NCBI RefSeq assembly: GCF_033958435.1
Contig: NC_134161.1
Location: 13,330,001 to 13,394,000 of the forward strand
DNA: 64,000 nucleotides
Reading direction: 5' to 3'
Source of the DNA: Carettochelys insculpta
Lineage: Eukaryota > Chordata > Testudines > Carettochelyidae
Part shown: piece after piece, positions 10,990 through 23,400 of the stretch
Numbering within the stretch: the first letter of the stretch is position 1
Layout of the letters: each line of letters begins with the position of its first letter
The notes under the pieces: model-generated
Database searches by the model: none
What the model was told of the DNA's origin: nothing
The model's input: only the letters and a program-made list of their open reading frames with translations
Program-made: the position numbers and the translations under genes

Positions 10990-11245
10990 AGGGCCAGGTC
11001 TACACGAGGGAAATAAGTCAATTTCAGATCCGCAATTTGAGCTATTTAAATTGTGTAGCTAGAATCAACATATCTGAAATCGACTTACCTGACTTCACTG
11101 AGGGAGGTTGAGGGGAGTACAGGAGTTGACTGCTGACCCCAGACAGATCAATTTCACGCATCTCCACCCGATGTGTGAAATCAAATTCCGGGAGACTGAC
11201 CCTGACTGAGTCAATCTTCCCAGATGCGAAGACATGCCATAGGCG
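10990..11245. mobile_element. GGCCAGGTCTACAC-type DNA element, right end decayed
   Basis: The left end GGCCAGGTCTACACGAGGG and the interior words (AATTGTGTAGCTAGAAT, CTTACCTGACTTCACTGAGGGAGGT) match the better-preserved copy at 51772-52064. It fades out near AGATGCGAAGACATGCC. Confidence 0.65.
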
Positions 11246-11734
11246 TAACTCTCTTCTCTCCTTAGAATTAACCACTTTGGGTGGCCAGTTCGTTCAGTAA
11301 CATCAATTATGGGATTAAACACTCTGTGATTTTTCACGTATGAAGTCCTATCATTTTCTTGAATGACTAAATTAATAATTACATCAGGGGATCGCCACAT
11401 CTTTCTGCAGAAAAGACACCATGAAGAGACTAGTACACCCTATGTAACGCTGACTGAGATACAGGAATCTTTCATTTCTTTTTAGCTTACTGAGTGTAAT
11501 CTTTGGGTTATATCATTATATCAGCATATTCTATATTTCATTTTTTGTGTAGGCCTCAAGCAGTTCTGTAAACCTTTCAGTTGTGGGGTTCCCATCTCCA
11601 GCATCTCTTATGGAACCATGAGGACCTCTTTTGCACTCACCACCCCTGCTCTCCAGGCCCTCCATCATAGCCATCATCTCTTCAGCCCCAAAGTAGCCGT
11701 ACCTTCAGAACCTGCCCCATTCTCGCTGACAGGC

Positions 11735-12660
11735 TTAATTTAATTTAACTTAATTTAGTTTCACTGAAAAGGTACCAGATTGACCACCCAGGAACCTCAT
11801 TGCAACTGTCTCCCATCCCATGCTTTATGAAAGTTAGCTTATGAATGTAAATATGCGTAACTCAGAGATGTTTTAGACAAAATACCTTGCATAAACTATC
11901 AGTATTTTTCCATGGGAAAGGGGGTTGTAAAACAAAGGGTTCCTAGCCTATGGTAAAGTCTGTTTAAGCAATGGGAAGCTATCAGTTTTCTGTCTGCCGC
12001 CTTCTTCGGGAATTGCCAAACACAGCCTCTGACAAAATAAAGAATTACGAAGGCCATTGACCCAAATCAGAGAAAAAAGAAGAGCTCTGGTTTGAAGATT
12101 TTACCTGGCATGAGAACAGCTATTTACAGTAAGAATCTACATGTGATAAGTGTCTTAGGGAAATTAGAACTAGTTATGTGTTCTCTTTTCAGTTTAGTAA
12201 CTTAATTTGATCAGTCCGATTTCACATATAACCACCTAAATGTTACTTTTCATGCTTAATAAAAACTCTGTTATTTATAATCAAGCCTAGTGTGAATAAT
12301 TTTTACCTGTGAGTGGGGATATCACTCTTTATATCTGATGAGCCCACTCTGTGCAAGACTTTTGCGCAGACAGAGAGAGATCTATTTGGCATTTTTGATC
12401 CCTTTGGGGTTTGATTTCCACCATGGTATTCGCTAGAACTGCAGCCTGTCAGAGCTGAAGTGGGCCAGTGTCTGCACTGATCTGCAGTGGGGCAAGAACC
12501 CCAACTCTGTGCCTTGTCTTAGGGAGACCAGAGGATCTGGCCCAGCGGGACAGGGTAGTGAGTAGTCTCAGAGAGCAAGAAGGCAGGTGTCAGTGGCATG
12601 AACAGCACACTGGGGAACAAGTCCAAGGGGTCTTCCCTAACTGCACCCTGTCACACTTAT
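11735..12660 (+). repeat. Possible LTR-like interspersed repeat
   Basis: It has an AATAAA at about 12258 in a U-rich setting and ends near CCCTGTCACA, like some retroviral-type LTR ends. It begins in a (TTAAT)n stretch at 11735-11765. No matching TG start or target duplication was found, so this is a weak call. Confidence 0.25.
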
Positions 12661-13040
12661 CTTCAGATTCTTCACAGCACAGATGCAACTTGAGTAGCAG
12701 CAGCGTAAGCTTCCTTGCACTTCCTGGTCAGTGTGCTTGAATGCAAACTTAGGGGGATCTGGGGAGGCGTGAGTAGGTGTCTTCATTGCCCATAAGGATA
12801 TGGACAAAGTTTTAGTGACACAGTGATTAGCTATAGAAGTAAAGACACTCCCATATTACCCTGCTGGAATGATGGTAAATAGGCTCTGGAGGAAACATGG
12901 CAAAGAAAGTGGCTTTGCACATGAGTTTAGGTTTGACATTCCATTCAGGGGAGATGAGGAGGTGTTCATTGGAGAATTACCAACTAGCGATATATGGCAA
13001 ACTGGAGAGTGATACAAAAAGGCCCAAAGGTAGACATATG

Positions 13041-13453
13041 GGCTGTGTCTACACTTGCCTTCCACTTTCGAAAGAGGTATACAAATGAGGGAAATCACAA
13101 ATGCAAATGATGTGCAGATTTGCACATCTGGTACCTCATCTGCATATTCTAATTTCAAAAGCTCTTCTTTCGAAAGAAGAAAACCAGTGTAGATGCTGCT
13201 CTTTCAAAAGTAAACTCCATCTTCGAAAGAATCCTTCTTCCCATAAGAAGAGGGAAGAAGGATTCTTTCGGAGATGGGGTTTACTTTCGAAAGAGCAGCA
13301 TCTACACTGGTTTTCTTCTTTCGAAAGAAGAGCTTTTGAAATTAGAATATGCAAAGGAGGCACCAGATATGCAAATCTGCACCTCATTTGTGTTTTTGAT
13401 TCCCCTCATTTGCATACCTCTTTCTAAAAAGGAATGCAAGTGTAGACACAGCC
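13041..13453. mobile_element. Palindromic GGCTGTGTCTACACTTG element with 3-bp duplication
   Basis: The whole 413-bp element is an inverted repeat. Its ends are GGCTGTGTCTACACTTGC and the reverse complement. The arms carry CTTTCGAAAGA motifs, and the centre lies near 13250. ATG is duplicated at 13038-13040 and 13454-13456. Open frames on both strands (for example 13101-13427 and 13136-13387) encode nearly the same peptide because the arms mirror each other; they are not genes. Confidence 0.85.
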
Positions 13454-13681
13454 ATGGAGGGGCAGAATTATGTAGTCTCTTGAAAGCAAAAACTGGAGTT
13501 AAGGTCCTGAAAGAATCAGACAAATAGCTTACAGGAATCCCACTTAACTTAATTGACGCTTCTGTGAGGGCTTTTTTTTTTCATTCTCTGCCCCTTTTCT
13601 CTCCCACTCCCCTCTTTTTAATTTTTATATTTAGCTGAGTCCTCAGTTTTCACCCAGTTTTCCTCTCAGTTCTGCTCCAGA

Positions 13682-13808
13682 ATCTGAAGAAGTGGGTCTT
13701 TCCCACAAAAGATCATTACCTAATAAATAATAGTTTTTAAGGTGTTACAAGACTGCTTTCTTTGTTTTGCGAAGATACAGGCTAACACAACTACCCCTTT
13801 GAGATACA
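13682..13808 (-). repeat. 125-bp SINE-like unit (GAAGTGGGTCTT... family)
   Basis: It reads ATCTGAAGAAGTGGGTCTTT, then ...TTTTTAAGGTGTTACAAGACT... and ends AACTACCCCTTTGAGATAC. This is the reverse complement of the unit at 52523-52647. Strand is given relative to that copy; the true transcription direction is not known. Confidence 0.8.
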
Positions 13809-13880
13809 AGGTGAATCATAGTTGACTGCAACAGCTACTACCCTCATAGTGAATGCACAAATCACGTTCAGAATTTAAAA

Positions 13881-16800
13881 AAAAGAAGAAAAATTTATTA
13901 CTTTTGTTTTTACACTTGCCAGGTAGCACAAGACTATTAACACTATAACCATCACTGAATGTACAATAAACATACACATTTTAAATAACAGAACAGGGTC
14001 AGATGTATGTCAGCTTCAGCGTCTCACAAAACATCCAGATTTAGTCCCAGGCATTTAACAGTTCTTGGAAAGAAACAAGTAAGATTCTTTTGAAGAGTAC
14101 AGAATCAGGGCCAACTTCTACACTCAGAGTTATGAGCAGGGGCTGCAATGGAAGCTGCAGGGAGCACCCAGCATGCATTTCTTAGGGCAGACATTACCTT
14201 TCGGTGACCAATGAAGGGTACTCCAGAATTAAGCTCTAATGGGACTTTATTTAGGAGACAAAGATCTTTGGGCTGGATCCAGCAAAAGAAAATAAACTCA
14301 TGTTTTCTGCACTGCAGATCTGCACACAGCTATGGAAACGGATTTTCATTTTTTAAGAGGGTCCTGCACTTCAGGTCCACTGTAGAACTATTTTTGGCTA
14401 CCAAATTTGCACTCTCTGCGCCTATCTGTTTAATCATTATAATTCATTACCTTGAAATGAATATGCATGATGCTTAATTCCCACGGAATATTATGTCTCT
14501 CTGTATATGTACTGTATTGTATTCTCATCCATCCATCAATTTGGGACACAAAGTGAACTACCACTTTGGTTTCTGGCTGCTTGTTTTGAAGATGGTGCTT
14601 CTGTGAGACCCAGGAAAAAATCCTTGATAAACAAGATACTAATTCAAAATGCCCATTTTCAAACTGCATTTCATAACGACTGGCTAATTTTCAACTTGAA
14701 ATAACTCGTAGAAGAACAAATGTTCCCATTTAGTGATGTTTTCTAAACAAAACTGAAGAAAACATTACTTTTTAAAGTCTACATTTGCAATGCTTTAGAG
14801 GCTTATTCTTCATCCTGGGAAACAGGACCTTTAAAGACTTTAACGGTTGCCTGTAAAACAGTAACTTTATCATTTTCAAATCCCCTAATTCTCATTATCT
14901 GTAGTATGACACATCTGACTTTAAATTTGTAAGACAGCAACAGGTACACATACAGCTTCATTTTTTGGTCAGCAGACCATCTGGCAACCTTACAAAAGCC
15001 CCTTTTCTTGAACAAGAAGCTGTGAGGCAAAATTAAGGCTGTTTCCTTCCTTTCTCCTACACAAACAACATACCAAGGGCCTGATTTTCAGAAGTGTTCA
15101 GCTTACACAACTCCAACTGAAATCAATAGGAATGACCATTGCTCAGCACCTCTGCAAAGGGCTTGATCCAATGCAGTCAACGGAAAGATGCTCATTCACT
15201 TCGAGTTATTTTGGAGCAGGATCCAAGCCTTTTAACTTATTAAGGCTCCAGCATTTCAGGGAAGCCAAAGCAGCAAGATTCCAGGTGCAAATTTAGTCTA
15301 CATTTTGGTCAGTCATGTCAAGACTACCCTAGATTTTGAAAGGGTTTATCTCATCATGAACAGCCATTATTTCCACTCCATATGAATAGATACATTATTT
15401 ACCATAGCAATATGTGTCTCCAGACTTAGTTGGCCAGTAGTTGTCCACTTAGGGTTTTAAATTGTAAGGTTTGGCATAGTTGTGTCTGGTACTGCAACTC
15501 TTACACACATTTGTAGTTCTCACACGAGTAGCCCTACCAAGGCCAATGTGGATACTTGTGTAAGCAAGGATGCTTTACTGCACCACCCAAGCCAAAGTTA
15601 AAAATAGGGATTCCATCTGTTAATTATGGTGTCAGAAAAAGCTATTAAGACCAACATTTACAGGTGATCCTATTGGACACTGACACTCTGTGGTAGCATT
15701 TCAAGCAGAATCAATAGAGATTTAAGCATATTTCGTGTCCCCCATCAATGGTCAGTGGAGCTGTGGTCATATTCTTGTAAGTATCAGAGTAAAAATTATG
15801 CCCTTCCTCTTGCTTTAAAAACAAACAGACCCTTAAAGGGGAGCAATGTAAGAAAATAAATAACTATTTTGAAGACACAGCTTCTCTTTCTCCTGGTCCC
15901 AAACCGTAACACAAGCTCCATAAACGACCAGGTCTGCCACTTAGGGGATCCTTAGAGATGGCTTTCATTGTCCTCTAATAGTGGTCCACTAGCATTCTTT
16001 TTGGGGGTTTTCCGAATCCAAGGCTGGTCATTTTATGAAACAGTCCATAGGAATTGCAGCACAGTGTTAACAAGATACATGGAAAATCAGAGCAACCAAT
16101 TTTCCATTCAACCTTCATGCGGAAAATAAATTAAATTCTGAGTCAGTCCTAGAGATAAGTAGAGCGCATCTGCAAAAAAATGTGTATGGGGGAGCAAGTT
16201 AGAAAGGTTCTCGTTTGACATTGCAGGATGAAGTGAATCTCAAACAGCAATTGTAAGGCACAGAGTTCTGAGTGCCTTTTTATTTTAAAACTACCAAAAA
16301 AAAGTAAATAAAAAATCAATTTCTTCACACCACCCTCAATTTTCTCTTCATGCCACCATCAATAGGGGTCACAGCCCAAAGCTGCTATGAAGGTTTAAAC
16401 ATTACTGAGCCTTTTATTGGTTTACAAGGGAAAAGAAGAGTTCCTTGTTGGTGGAGAGGAGGCGAACTGAGTACAGGCTCAGTATTACCATCATGGGCTA
16501 TTACGATTTCAATTCCAAACACAGGTTTCAAGACCGACCATTCATTCGTCCCAGAATTTCTTGGCAGGGTAGCACAGACAACATGCAAACCATTCTAAAA
16601 GGTTGCTAAAAGAATAACTTAATTGACTGCTTCTGCAGAGCTTCACAGCTTCATTGTTACATCTGTCTCTCACACTCACTCACATCACACACACACCGAG
16701 TCACCAAATTGCTGCAGCTCCTTCTTTTGAGGTCATCTGCTCTTTAGCTGATGTATTCCCCTCCTCCTTGGCCATTTAAAAATAAAGACACAGGGAGCAG

Positions 16801-17259
16801 TTCTGACATACAGCAAATACCACAGGCAGTTTATATGATGTCTTTTTGTTTAACTGTAGATGGTGGAAATGTACACGGGGCATAATCTGCCATCAGCTAT
16901 TTGTTTGGCAAGTATTTTCCCCATCTTTATAATAAATGTTGTACATTGTTAAACTTCCACAAAGAAAAAATAGAGTCATCAGACATTCCAAAAAAGTAAA
17001 GTTCTGTGCACAGTTTTCTTTTCTCATTTTTTTCCTTTTCCTTAAAGATTTGCATAAGATGGCAGCATTCCAAAAAAATTTTGAGGACGTTTTTTAGGTG
17101 CTGCTGCGACCTAAACTCCCTTATAATGCATCAGCAAGAACTCCAAGACTTTAGCTGAAGTTACATGACTGAACACTTAAAAACATAATGAGGTCCAGGA
17201 GACCCATATGTTTTGAGGGACAGGTTGTCCTTGAAGTCAGGCGACGTGACGCGATTTCT
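13881..17259 (-). other. PRDM10: Probable PRDM10 3' untranslated region
   Basis: It follows the PRDM10 stop directly and has no recognisable coding segment. An AATAAA on the minus strand lies at 13899-13894, with a T-rich stretch just beyond it in transcript order, so cleavage near 13870-13885 is plausible. Other AATAAA words inside could give shorter forms. A repeat-like phrase (GGGCCTGATTTTCAGAAGTG) occurs near 15077. A length of about 3.4 kb fits a long vertebrate 3' UTR. The end is inferred. Confidence 0.5.
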
Positions 17260-17496
17260 TCATTCATGCTCAGCAGAGAAAGTTCTTGGTTTAGTGATGT
17301 GCACTTCACTGCCCCCATTCCCATTGGTGGTGGTTGTGATGATGTACTGGGTGGTTTGCTGTTGATTGGTTGTTTGTGATTCCAAGGAGTCAGAGTGCGC
17401 TGATGGCTGAGACACACCCACCTGTACCCCGCTGGAGAGAGAAGAGTTCTGTTTTACATCCAGATCGGGCTGACCTTCAGATATCACATAATGGGT
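17260..17496 (-). CDS. PRDM10: PRDM10 terminal coding exon, w762-w839 and stop
   Basis: The acceptor CTGTGCAG precedes ACCCATTATGTG (THYVISEG). It continues through [13 protein letters not shown] and [17 protein letters not shown] to SEVHITKP. The frame then adds RTFSAEHE before TGA at 17262-17260. As I remember it, the human protein stops right after HITKP, so the turtle protein would be eight residues longer. Confidence 0.93.
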   Translation of the reverse strand, partial: THYVISEGQPDLDVKQNSSLSSGVQVGVSQPSAHSDSLESQTTNQQQTTQYIITTTTNGNGGSEVHITKPRTFSAEHE

Positions 17497-20400
17497 CTGC
17501 ACAGAGAGTAAAACCACTAGTTACACATTGATGTTTCAGACCAGCTGAACAGCCATCTTTCTCTCACATGATAACTTTTCTGTCTCAGCACTGGGAGAAA
17601 TTTTCTATGATTCAGTAATTACAAAATTAAATTATATTGCATTTAAATATTTACAGGTAAGAACTGTAACAGGACACTCTGGCTATGTCTACACTAGACC
17701 CAAACTTTGAAATGGCCATCTAAATGGCCATTTCAAAGTTTACTAATGAAGTGCTGAAATACATATTCAGCGCCTCATTAGCATGCGAGTGGCTGTGGCA
17801 CTTTGAAATTGATGCGGCTCGCTGCCGCGCGGCTCGTCCCAACGGGGCTCCTTTTCGAAAGGACCCCGCCTACTTCGAAGTCCCCTTATTCCTGTGAGCA
17901 GATGGGAATAAGGGGACTTCAAAGTAGGCAAGGTCCTTTCGAAAAGGAGCCCCATTGGGATGAACTACGCGGCGGCGAGCCGCGTCAATTTCGAAGTGCT
18001 GCGGCCGCCCGCATGCTAATGAGGCACTGAATATGTATTTCAGCGCTTCATTAGTAAACTTCGAAATGGCCATTTGCATGGCTATTTCGAAGTTTGGGGC
18101 TAGTGTAGACACGGCCTTTCAAAATTATAAGGCACATATGACTTCTTTTAAAAGGGCTAATTTAACATTGGCTAAAACCAACTGTGCAATTAACCCACCC
18201 ATGAAAAAAATTAAAATAACTAACTCACTTTTCAATCTCTCTGAAATTCTCCTATTTTTGCCATACATTCCAAATGTGAGCTGCATTTGCTGTATCCTAC
18301 ATTACTATGTTAGATTTCCTGCTAGGTAACACAAGTATCATGGCAGCTTCCAAAGAGATCACTCACACAATTCAGTGAGGCAAAGATTTTAACAATAACT
18401 GAAGTTTCTAAAAACTGTTGTGAAAATTCATTCCTATGGCTACCCAGCTTTACTAAATACCTGTCTGAAGTATTATAACTCATCAACACTAGCAATCCTG
18501 CAACCATGTATGCAAGGGAATAGTCTTACTGGACTCAGTTGGATGAATTAAATGCAACTACTATCAGAGAGATAGCCGTGTTAGTCTGTAGCTTTGAGAA
18601 CAACCAGGAGTCTTGTGGCACCTTATAGACTAACAGATATTTTGGAGCATAAGCTTTGGTGGGCAAAGACCTGCTTCATTACTTGCTGAGGTAAAGCCAC
18701 TTGTAGGAGTAAATGTCTGCCACATGGTGGCAACATCATTACAGAATTCTTCATTTTTACTCATGTGTAGCAGGTTGATCTGCCCCTTTAAAGGGCTTCA
18801 GAGCCTGGGAGCAGCAAGCCCTGGCCTAAAGAGATGCTGCTCAGCAAGCAGGTGTTGAGTATCAGCTGATCCAACTAAAATTATTGGTTTTGACTCCCAG
18901 GTCCTGTCTGTTGGGCTTCTCCGCAGGCCAAGGTTTGCTGCTCCCTGGGCCTGTAGCTCTGTAAAGGGTCAGATCACCCTATTTTCTCACCGCACTGGGA
19001 TTGTGGTACTACATAAATAATTAACTATGTTCTTCATTGAAGTAGATGACTGACACCTTCCCACCAAATAGATCATTCTTTGTCTCCTGGTGCCTAAAGA
19101 ACAATGGAATATTTCTTCTCAGCCCCGGCATGTATTCTGTGTTGCCAGCTATGGACACTGCCCCAATATGGTACTTGGTATGAGTGTTGTGGAAGGTCTC
19201 TCTCTCTCTCACACAGACACACACTTTTTACCAGTTATAAGGCCTGTGAGTTCCTAACTTCAGAAAACACCTTTACAAGTACCCTGGTATGACACCACCA
19301 TACTTCCTACTTTATGCACCTCTGACACTTCTCCTGATGTTTCTTTAATTTATTCAGACTGAAAGTTTTATGCCTAGTTCATCCCTCCCAGAACAGAGAC
19401 TTCCATCCTTCCACTTACCTGGGTGACTGCTTTCACTTGCCCAGTGTTCACTGTGGTGACTGGGGTACCTACAGCGGTCTCTGCAATCACATACTGACCC
19501 TGAGGGATGGTCATCATCTGAATTTCAGATGCTGGAAGAAAGGACCGAGACACTCAGTTAAACACTCTCAGAGCGTAGTATGGAAGACGATAATAAGGGT
19601 GGCCCGAGAGTCAAATGAAGCTCAGGAGTGCTACAGTAGGGTTGGTGACTACCCCTATTTTAAAGCATAGGTAAGGGTGATGGACAAAGAGTACAAGTTA
19701 TACATATCTCATAGGACTGGAAGGGGCCTTGAGAAGTCATCAAGTCCAGTCCCCTGCACTCACAGCAGGACCTACCACCATCCCTGACAGTTTCTTTTTT
19801 TTAAAATCTAACCTGCCCCAGATGCTTGAAAGACCCCCTCAAGGACTGAACTCACACCCCTGGGTTTACAAGGTAATGCTCTAACCACTGAGTTATTCCT
19901 CCCTGAATTCTAGGTACAATGCAGCCTGGGTGCCTAATCAAGATGGAAGTTGCATGCTGGCACACAGTCTCTATGGGCTGCATGATTAGGGTTGCAGTGA
20001 CTGATGCCAGTTCATACAATTTAAGTGTCAGGCTCCTGGTGAGTTATCAACACAGCCTTCATCTGGGAAAAGTTTGAGCTCCCCTGGAAAAAAGAATCAG
20101 ACACTCAGGGATGGATCCTCAGGTAGTGAAAATTAGCATAGCCCTATTGACTTCAGTGGAGTGACACCAACTGACATTATCTCAGCATCTGGCTTTTAGT
20201 TGGTAGCCATCTGTCATGAATGAATGCAAGGAAAGGGTTAACCCTTAGAGGGCTCTCTCTGTGCAGCATGGTCAGGTAAGCCAATGAGAGAAAGAGAAAT
20301 TATTTAGGACTGAGACTAACTGCCATCTGAGGGGTCTTTGTGGTTGAGGTAGAGGAGACAGGCAAAAAATGATTGATCCTGAGCACTTGAATGAATCCAG

Positions 20401-23400
20401 TAAATCTCCTGGCCACATCATAATCAGAGCACAGATATGTAAGTAAAAAGGAAATGTTTAGTTAGACATAGTCAGGCTATGTTTATTTTGCAAATTGGTA
20501 TGGAACTTCTCAGGCTGGCTAATGATTTTCTCTTTCCCATCTACTCTGTAACTTCTACGGTGAATCCCAGGAAAGTAATTCTCTGTGTTGTAAACAAAAT
20601 GTTTTGAGTTGTTTTATTACGTGTAGCAACTAAGTATGTTTACTTATTTTCTTGGTTGTTTTTCCATCTCTCATTTTGTGAGTAAATTATTTTTTTCAGG
20701 CAATGGTTTTGATTTCTATGTCCTTGAGAGTATCTGTGTGAATGTATGCTACAGCAAGGTCAACTATCGGATTACAGCTCTTTGTTTCCAAGCTATCGCC
20801 TAAGGAAAAGGTGAAGCTTGTGGGATAACCCAGAGGGAGATACACAAGTTTTTCTTTCTGGGCTTTAAGGAGGCCGAAGTCACTTGGTGGCAGCAATCTA
20901 TCAACACAGGTTCAGGGACTCTATGACCTTGGGAAGCTTTTTTTATGCAGAGCAAGACCAAGGTGTTATTAAGGTTTTTGTGGGCCGCCACTTTCTGCAC
21001 TCAGAGCGTCAGAGTGGGGAGGCAGTCCTGACACCATCATATCTGGCTGTTGCAATACATGGATGTATTCCTCAAGCATGTATTGCTCCAGGATTTCTAG
21101 AGGTTGCTGTCCAGAGCTGGCCAGGAAGGTACTTGACATCAGGCATGAAAAGTCCTTTTCATGTCACTTGCTTCTCCTGAATGAGCCTTTTCAGAAGTCC
21201 TATTATGGCTTTTCTCTGAATTTAAACAATCCGTTCTCAAAGTTAGACTTATTCTTGTCAAATGCACTCGCCTTGGCAAAAAAAAAGAAGGCAGCCTGCT
21301 AAAACAGGCCATGTAAAACAGAAGGGCATGACTCCAACCTGGAAAAGGGGAAACCCAATAACAATACCATAATTATTATTTTTAGAATATATATAATATA
21401 AATATAATTACATTTTTATTAATTATTACAATACTTTATATCACATAGATCCTCTTCAAAGTGCTTACTGAACATTAACTAATGAATTCTCACAAACCTC
21501 TGTGAAGTAGATTAATGTCCTCATTTTACAGCTGGGCAAATGGAAAAAAGGGGGCTAAGTGACTTGAATACACTCCCAAAGACAGTTAGTGGGCTTGCTG
21601 ACCAAGTCACATTTCTGATGCTTACGGTAGCTACGAAAAGAGTTCCACGTGCTGGGTAAATACGTGTGCTGGACAGATGATCCTTGCTGTTGCTGGAGGG
21701 TTTGGCTGGGGGCTGATGTGGTTGTTTGCATTTGAGAGGGGCTGAGTTCCTGTTGAGACTGCTGTGATGAGGGACTCAGCGGCTGAGCTCCCACCTAGAA
21801 CAACACCATGCAAACACACAATTATTAATCTGCCAGCATGGTTAAGGCTCCCATGCATTTGTACTGATGTAGGTACATTACTCTTAGTACTAGGATAGGA
21901 ACACACTAATCCTCTAGTCGACAGTGCAAACTTCAACCCAGGTAGGCAGTGATCAGTAGTTATTGTACACATGCAGCTGTCTGGTGGCATAGAATCAATG
22001 GGTTCCCAGTGCCATTTCTAGCGGAAAAAAATGTGTTTCACAACCACTCCCAACAACCAATAAGCCCAGCTCTGAATAAATGACCATGGAGCCTGAACTC
22101 CGTTCTTATCCCTAGGTCTGTCTCATACCAGATCCAGGGTGGCAGGACAACATGGAAAACTTGAGCGGCTGACATCCTTGCTGCAACTGTTCTATGGATA
22201 ACTCTAAATGGCATGTTAACAATGAAGTCCTACTGTAGCGCTGGTCATTGTAATAGTAACAGTGCTTTGACCTTCTGTAGTACCTTCCACCAGAGGAGTT
22301 CAAGGCCTTTGGCAAACATTAACAGATTTAGCTTCACAACCTCTCTTTGTGACCAGTCAGTACTATTAGACCGAGTTCAGAAATAGGTGAATGGAGGTAC
22401 AGAGATGTGATTTGCCCAAGGTCACACAGCTAGTCTGTGGCAGGAAACTGACATCAGCACAAGAAACAGTACATGTCGTTAACTGATTAGGAGAGATGGG
22501 TAATACGAACTAAACACTCTCTGGAGCAAGAGGAGTTGACTTTTGAACTTTCTGACCCTTAGAAAAAAGGCTTTCATTCTTTTTCACATTATTTCAGCGT
22601 GTAACAGAAGTAATTCGTTACTGATCTCAGAACCTTGTCTCTTCTAGTGGGCCACTAACTGCCCAGGAATATAATGTGCCATCTCTGTCTGCTTTAAAAC
22701 AAGAGAGTAATGTGAGGGCTGTACCTACCTTTAGGACTGCCTCTCCCACAAGGCTTTACATTATCAATGGGAGTTTCCCTCACTCCTGCACGTGCCACAG
22801 TCTGAGTTGAAGACTGCCAGGCCTATCTTTTACCTCAAGCTTTTTCTGAGGGAAGAGGAGATGCTGCCAATTTGGGTTTTAGACCGGTAACTAGGAGACC
22901 CCTGAAAATCTTTATTGGCACAAGGCTTTTGCTGAAATAGTATATTCAATTTTGTACATACATGAAGAGACTTGCATTTTTAAAAAGAGACTGCTCATTT
23001 AAACTAGCTAAACAAATTAGTAAATCAGTTATCTATACCTCTCACACAGTCTTCTTGGCATTTCTAAAACACCTACCACCATTGTACATAGGCACTTTAT
23101 ATTTCCAAGTATGCTTTGTACAAACATAAAACCTCATAGTATCATTAGCCCCTTTATACAGATGGGGAAGATTAAGGCACAGAGAGCTGGTTAATGGCAC
23201 ACCAGGATTAGAACTCAGGACTTCCTAATCTCATGCTGAGTCTACAGTACCTCCCTGTGATGCACATATTTCCATGAGCTCCCTCTGATGATTGACTATA
23301 TTCTCAGATCTGTTAACTTTTTTATCCCATTTTAACCTTATGAACTCATAAGAATGTTCACCCAAGTGTCTTTATATCCTTTTCTAGCCTAATCTGTGAT

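Larger units (their letters stand above)
9731..13880. other. Intergenic region between the PRDM10 3' end and the NFRKB promoter
   Basis: I find no gene here. It holds an unclassified GC-rich repeat (10440-10850), a GTCTACAC-type element (10990-11245), a possible LTR-like repeat (11735-12660), a palindromic element (13041-13453) and a short unit repeat (13682-13808). The intervals 9731-10440 and 12660-13040 show nothing I recognise. Confidence 0.7.
17497..19418 (-). other. PRDM10 last intron
   Basis: It contains a palindromic element (17681-18116) and a SINE-like unit (18562-18685). The rest (18120-18560 and 18690-19418) shows no recognisable feature apart from a short CT/CA repeat at 19198-19226. 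Confidence 0.8.
19908..21625 (-). other. PRDM10 intron
   Basis: It holds an old repeat phrase (GATCCTCAGGTAGTG... near 20110), the solo LTR 20212-21033, an AT-rich stretch (21360-21420) and a MIR-like element (21425-21600). Confidence 0.75.

Noticed and set aside
13101..13527. Similar peptides predicted on both strands
   Set aside because: The two arms of the palindromic element mirror each other, so both strands read alike. Not a gene pair.
19840..19907. Possible tRNA gene on the minus strand (box A and box B words)
   Set aside because: The cloverleaf is not intact and the sequence continues into a CR1-like tail, so it is a SINE.
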